64,000 nucleotides of DNA from Hanleya hanleyi (Eukaryota > Mollusca > Polyplacophora > Lepidopleurida > Hanleyidae), in assembly GCA_036873755.1 (NCBI GenBank), contig JAVTVY010020301.1, positions 1-64,000 on the forward strand, written 5' to 3'. Both the position numbers and the translations under genes were made by a program. Positions 36,602-44,100 of this stretch are shown here, piece after piece; within the stretch, counting starts at the first letter, position 1; the number at the start of each line of letters is the position of its first letter. The notes beneath the pieces are model-generated. The model saw only the letters and a list, made by a program, of their open reading frames with translations. It searched no databases and was not told the DNA's origin.

Positions 36602-39600
36602 AAAAATCAAAAAAATCGGCGAGTAGTAGACGAAGGGAAAATTGGAAAGTATTGACCATGCCCCAGAATACTTCATATGCATATCACGGCCTTAAGGCCT
36701 ATGTAAGATGTAATCTACTTCACAGTTTAGTAGTATAAAAAGCGCAATTCACCTTGACCCTTCCAAAGAAATAAAATCGGCTCTATTTTACAGGAGTATA
36801 TACGCAGGTGACGTGGGTTGTGACGTCACTTCCGGGTTTTCACTAAACACTACCTCCAAACATACAAGAGTTCCAATGTTCAACCGCCGGGGTGTTTTCC
36901 CGCCCCAGCGCCCCGCAGCGCGTGCGCGCGCGCGCGTCATCTCGCGTCATCCCCGGCAGTGCGCGCGCGCGGACGCGGGTCAAAAGGTCAAAGGGTCACC
37001 TCCAGGTCAGACGGTCCAATGTCCAATGAGACAATGTTGCGGCATCGCTATAGTGAGAGCTTGAGCACAAAAAAAAAGGGGGGGATTCTAGATGAACCTG
37101 GGAAAGATGGGCAGTTCCATGTGGACCAATCAGCGGTCGAGAAAAAGAGCCAATCAGCGGTCGAGAAAAAGAGCCAATCAGCGGTCGAGAAAAAAGAACC
37201 AATCAGCGGTCGAACAATCAGCCAATCGAATTGGGGTATTCACGGTGTGCTTTCGCTGACGTCCGCGCCTACATCTGGGTTCTTGTACACGCGGGTAATG
37301 TTTTTCTGGACATGGATGGGTTACCTTTGGCTCCATTCTAGGCCACTGATGGGCTAATACGGTGTTCAAAGCCACTTTCATGCATTATGCTCATAGAACT
37401 TATACAACATAATCTATACGTGTTGGACGAGTCTCTTCACTCACCGTATACACGTACCTCAATGAAATGCCCGCTCCAAACCTAGACCAAAGAAACACGT
37501 ACTTGGTCTGTAGGCTGATTTCATTATTCTCTATTTTTACTATGGTCTTTCTTTGCATTCTAACCTTGTTGAGGTTACCTAGCACTGACCAGTCATAATC
37601 GACGTGTTGGACGAGTCTCTTCACTCACCACGTATACACGTACCTCAATGAAATACCCGCTCCAAACCTAGACCAAAAACACGTACTTGGTCACCAGCGG
37701 GCTGATTTCATTGGCTCTCTATTTTTACTATAGTGCTCTTGCATTCTAAACTTGATGGGTTACATTTTTGGTCCCATCCTACACCACTGATTTCAGTTTG
37801 ACTGAATCCTCCACATTAGGCATTAATGCATCAGGAATAAAACTTGCACAAGACAGGGTTTTTTTGGTGAGATCATTTTTTTTATTCAGTGAACAACAAC
37901 AACGTGAGCAACCAGGCGAAAACTGAAGCCCAGAACAAGGGGCTTGTCATTAACTGAAGCCCAGAACAAAGGGCTTGTCATTAACTGAAGCCCAGAACAA
38001 GGGGCTTGTCATTAACTTAAGCCCAGAACGGGGCTTGTACATTGAAATGATTCAAGCCCAGAACGGGGCTTGTACATTGAAATGATGGGCGGCCCAGTCA
38101 TAGACGAGTACATCGCGGTCCTCGGCCTGGGGGCACTCGTCAAACATCTGTACGATAGTAGATAAGGGTCTTCCCCGGCATCGATGGTACAGGTAAAACA
38201 AGCAATATTGTCCGCACACGCCACTGGTCAGACTTTGCAACGTTTGACTGTTCCAACACCACGTCTCTGTGCCTTGATCCATGAAGTCTGTTAAATCGGG
38301 ATGGAGGGTGGCAGGCCGTACGGGTCAAAGTATTCGCCCTGCTGTTCTGTCAAGTACACGGCCACCCAGTGTTCACCGGGTCGATCCATCGGGTCCGTGT
38401 TGAGAACGTAAGCAGCAGGATACACACGGTCTAATGGAAACACATCTCGGGCGAACACCCCTTGAAAAACCCTACGTGTCTCTGGGTCATTCTCCAGCAC
38501 GGTGGTTATCTGGTCTGTATCCATGTTAGGTGGAGAAGTCACACAGGACGTTGCGCGCCTTGTCCACTTGAATGATGTTGTCAAACTCGGCGTAGCAGAT
38601 CAAAAAATTCGCCTTGATGGCCACTAACGTAGAGGGTCATGTAGCGGACTATAAGATTGTCATCCAAGACGCAGTCCTGTATGTCCGAAAAGTGAAACCG
38701 AATCCAGCCGTTCAATTGGGACACATGAAAGCCTTGGAAACAAAACCAGCCCAGTACCCTATCCGACGTGTACAAACCAAAGTGTTCTCTGTGCCTGTTG
38801 GAAATATGGGCGCCAACAAATAAAACCTGTTCCTGGGGGAACTACCCAAGCGATTGATCCTGGCCTGTGTAGAAAATACCAGTTTCAGCGGAGCCTACCC
38901 AGAGAATCCGTTTGACTTTAAACATTTCGGCATCAATTTTGTGGCCCTGCATGTGGATGGACAACAGGTGCCAGCCACGGCCTTAACCCCGAACTTTGGG
39001 CGGAGAATTTCATTCGAGCCTATCAGAGCCTGTTAACAGCCACCGGTCAAATCAACCAGGACGAAGGGAATATGATCAGTCGGGAGGACTACGCGAACGG
39101 ATACACGTTGTTCTGTTTCGATCTGCCCCCACCTTAGAGAACGACCATCAGCTGGCCCTGGCCAAGCAAGGCAACTTACGGTTGGAAATCCACTTTGCAC
39201 GAGCCCTGGCGACCACCGTCAATGTGATCTGCTACGCCGAGTTTGACAACATCATTCAAGTGGACAAGGCGCGCAACGTCCTGTGTGACTTCTCCACCTA
39301 AAATGGATACAGACCAGATAACCACCGTGCTGGAGAATGACCCAGAGACACGTAGGGTCTTTCAAGGGGTGTTCGCCCGAGATGTGTTTCCATTAGACCG
39401 TATGTATCCTGCTGCTTACGTTCTCAACACGGACCCGATGGATCGACCCGGTGAACACTGGGTGGCCGTGTACTTGACAGAACAGCAGGGGGAATACTTT
39501 GACCCGTACGGTCTGCCACCCCTCCATCCCGATTTAACAGACTTCATGGATCAAGGCACAGAGACGTGGTGTTGGAACAGTCAAACGTTGCAAAGCCTGA

Positions 39601-41133
39601 CCAGTGGCGTGTGCGGACAATATTGCTTGTTTTACCTGTACCATCGATGCCGGGGAAGACCCTTATCTACCATCGTACAGATGTTTGACGAGTACCCCCA
39701 GGCCGAGGACCGCGATGTACTCGTCTATGACTGGGCCGCCCATCATTTCAATGTACAAGCCCCGTTCTGGGCTTGAATTATTTCAATGTACATACGCCCG
39801 CTGTTCTGGGCTTCAATGTACAAGCCCCTTGTTCTGGGCTTCAGTTAATGACAAGCCCCTTGTTCTGGGCTTCAGTTTTCACGTGGTTGTTCTCACGTTG
39901 TTGTTGTTCACTGAATAAAAAAAAAAAAAATGAGATCTCACCAAAAAACCCTGTCTTGTGTGTTTTATTCCTGATGCATTAATGCCCAATGTGGAGATTC
40001 AGTCAAACTGAAATCAGTGGTGTAGGATGGGACCAAAATGTAACCCATCAAGTTTAGAATGCAAGAGCACTATAGTAAAAATAGAGAGCCAATGAAATCA
40101 GCCTACAGACCAAGTACGTGTTTTTGGTCTAGGTTTGGAGCGGCATTTCATTGAGGTACGTGTATACGGTGAGTGAAGAGACTCGTCCAACACGTATAGA
40201 TTATGTTGATGACTATAAGTTCTAGGTAACCCATCAAGGTTAGAATGCAAGAGCACTATAGTAAAAATAGAGAGCCAATGAAATCAGCCTACAGACCAAG
40301 TACGTGTTTTGGTCTAGGTTTGGAGCGGGCATTTCATTGAGGTACGTGTATACGGTGAGTGAAGAGACTCGTCCAACACGTATAGATTATGACTATAAGT
40401 TCTATTAGCCAATCAGTGGCCTAGAATGGAGCCAAAGGTAACCCATCCATGTCCAGAAAAACATTACCCGTGTACAAGAACCCAGATGTAGGCGCGGACG
40501 TCAGCGAAAGCACACCGTGAATACCCCAATTCGATTGGCTGATTGTTCGACCGCTGATTGGTTCTTTTTCTCGACCGCTGATTGGCTCTTTTTCTCGACC
40601 GCTGATTGGTCCAAATGGAACTGCCCATCTTTCCCAGGTTCATCTAGAACCCCCCCCCCTTTTTTTGTGCTCAAGCTCTCACTATAGCGATGCCGCAACA
40701 TTGTCTCATTGGACATTGGACCGTCTGACCTGGAGGTGACCCTTTGACCTTTTGACCCGCGTCCGCGCGCGCACTGCCGGGGATGACGCGAGATGACGCG
40801 CGCGCGCGCACGCGCTGCGGGGCGCTGGGGCGGGAAAACACCCCGGCGGTTGAACATTGCAACTCTTGTATGTTTGGAGGTAGTGTTTAGTGAAACCCCG
40901 GAAGTGACGTTACAACCCACGTCACCTGCGTATATACTCCTGTAAAATAGAGCCGATTTTATTTCTTTGGAAGGGACAAGGTGAATTGCGCTTTTTATAC
41001 TACTAAACTGTGATGTAGATTACATCTTACATAGGCCTTAAGGCCGTGATATGCCTATGAAGTATTCTGGGGCATGGTCAATACTTTCCACTTTTCCCTT
41101 CGTCTACTACTCGCCGATTTTTTTGATTTTTTT

Positions 41134-41164
<31 letters not shown>

Positions 41165-44100
41165 CCTCGAGAGCTTTAAAATAAGACCTCACTCTACCCC
41201 ATCGGGCCACTAGTGCTCCACCTAGACTCCAACATGTCCACCCGTATGGATTTATACAGTATATGAGTGTATATGGGTCTATATGGATCTATATACAAGC
41301 CTACGCGGTACTTTGATAGTTTTTTCCATCGTATTCTACATGATCAACCTCATAGCTCATAGTAAAAGCCATAAAAAAAACCCGACCACCCCTATACCCA
41401 TACAGGCCAAATATAGCGGACATGATCTTCGAATTGGTCTAGTCCGAGTTGTCTCCCTTGCACCAAAGCGTATAGGTGGCGCTGTGGTTTGAACGACGCG
41501 ATTATCCGGGCAAATTTTGGTCTTCAGTAGCCATTTTGTTAGCGTTTTGTTAGCGTCCTGCATACGAAGGACGATTTCACTGATCATTGTGTTGTTTTCT
41601 GAGCTGGGGAACATTCTCTGTCGCAGTTTATAACGGAACTTTGTTCCTTTCGGTGTCCGCTGAGATGAATAATGTGATCTGCATCATGCATCGCCTGCAT
41701 GTAACACGTAGACTATAATCGAGGGAGTGTGCTGTGTTCCAGCGGACGCATCAATTTGTGTGATATCAGACAGGAAACGTGAAAATTGATATTCTTTCAC
41801 AGATTTCGAAGTGTAGACAGTTCTGGTGAGCTGAACGCAGCCTTTATGATCGGCGATTGAACGATGATGTAGGCCACCGAACAGGTTTTGTGGAATCAAC
41901 ATTCTGTAACGACTGGAGGGATTTTATCGGACATGTGCAGTACGGAACGCTATTTTGTTGCATACATTCGCTTATCGTGGCAGTCCGTATAATTTGTCAA
42001 TTTTTGTGTTTGGCACCACAACAGTGAAAGCTGATGGATGAAATTCTACTCCACGGAACGGTAACGAATGAATGGAATATCTTACCAAACTCTCAGGTAG
42101 GATGTGGGTTTCAGGAGTTCACCGGGTGTGACAATTTCTTTATAATGATTTGTGATAAAAGCGGGTAAAACCTAATGTCAAAATCTCCTTGAAGGTCACG
42201 GAGATGTCGATTTATTGCTGATCAGCTGATTTCCAGGACAGACAGACATTATTTCGGCTCTTTTCTCTTCGAAATTCTTGTAATTTGCTCAATACAAATA
42301 AATATTTAAATTGACTCTGAGTTTTCTGTTGGCATTATTTCAGCAATATTATGCACTAAAATCTGATGATTCGAAATAAAACTAGGAAATTTTAATGCTT
42401 GGGCGATGGTAACACAGCACTATACAGTGGGCCTTCTTTGTCTTTATCTTGTGGTTTCAACATATTTTCTAATATGCAGTGTATATATTGTCAAAACATT
42501 GATAGACGTCTGGAGTAACATCCGGTGTAGCTGCAAGGGCGAAGAAATTATGCACCATAAAGTTCGTGTACGGTAGAATGAAAACACCAGGTACATTCGA
42601 AATAAAATTGATTTTCTTGGCTAAACAAATACGTGTAGACTATGGATTACAGTGTTATCATAATTCCGTGAAAATTGAAACGGATTTATCGGAAAAAATA
42701 GGAAATTTTTATGCTTAAGTAACACAGCAAAAAAACACTGTGGGCAAGCCTATTGTTGCACTAACTGACACTGGCGGCCATGTTGTACCCACCTCCCACA
42801 GCTTGCACTCACTCACTCACTCACTGACACTGGCGGCCATGTTGTCCCACCTCCCACATCTTACACTCACTGACACTTGGCGGCCATCTTGTACCCACCT
42901 CCCACATCTTTCACTCACACTGGCGGCCATCTTGTACCCACCTCCCACATCATGACACTCGCGGCCATCTTGTACCCACCTCCCACTTCAGCCCACTTGC
43001 CTATAAATAGCATGTAATGGGTTGGGTATGGATTGAACTATGGGCATTTTGCGCATGCGCGGTAGCCGAAAGGTATGAAAATAGACGTTTTTGGAGGTAG
43101 GAGATAGCCAAAAAAAAAAAATTTTTAAAATGGACGAATGGGGTCGAGTGAGGTATCAAATTGAAGGTAAAGTGACGGAGCATCTAATGGGGTGGGTATG
43201 GGATTGAACTATCGGCCTTCTGCGCATGCGCAGCGGCCGAAGGGTGTGAAAATAGCCTTTTTGGGGTTAGAGGCGTCCCTAATGGTCCAATCGGGTCGAG
43301 TGAGGTATCAAAGTGAAGGTGCCGTGAAGGAGCATCTGATAGGACTGGGTGTGGGCTTGAATTAGGGTGATTCTGCGCATGCGCGAAGGCCGAAGGCTAT
43401 GAAAATAGCCTTTTTTGGAGCTAGGGGAGCCCCTAATGGTCTAATGGGGACGAGTGAGGTATCAAAGTGAAGCTGAGGTGAATGAGCATCTAATGGACTG
43501 GGTGTGGGTTGACATATCGATAAAAAATGGATATGACCTTGAACTGATCACGTGACCTCCCCGTGATGACAAATACCCAGAACCAAGTGAGTACATGCAT
43601 CCCATAGTCCCAGGTCACGCCCGATTCACGCAGACCGGAAGTGACGTCATACACCTGCGCACAACCGTGATGGAAAAAATGGATATGACCTTGAACTGAT
43701 CACGTGACCTCCCCGTGATGACAAATACCCAGAACCAAGTCAGTACATGCATCCCATAGTCCCAGGTCACACCCGATTCACGCAGACCGGAAGTGACGTC
43801 ATACACCTGCGCACAACCGTGATGGAAAAAACCCAGAACCAAGTCAGTACATGCATTCCATACAGGCAGAATGCAGGCAGGCAAGCAAGGCAGGGATGCA
43901 GGCAGGCAGGCAGGCAGGGAGACAGGTCAGGTCAGGTAAGTCAGATTGAATACACCCCTTTCCCTAAAAATCGACTCCTTTTATACATTTTACTACTCGC
44001 GGCCATCTTGTACCCACCTCCCACATCTCACTGACACTGGCGGCCATCTTGTACCCACCTCCCACATCTTCCACTCACACTGGCGGCCATCTTGTACCCA

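Larger units (their letters stand above)
33069..38602 (+). repeat. P2 left arm (inverted repeat, 5.5 kb)
   Basis: An inverted copy of 39225-44692. It keeps a ~45-bp stretch near 37355-37395 that the right arm has lost but that the 63-kb copy retains. It carries a 1-bp deletion in its protease copy near 38307 and a 4-bp difference near 35965. The arms have therefore diverged since they formed. Confidence 0.9.

Noticed and set aside
36813..37357. Frames over the CCAAT cluster repeating QSAVEKK
   Set aside because: Translation of the repeated CCAATCAGCGGTCGAG unit; a regulatory repeat, not a gene.
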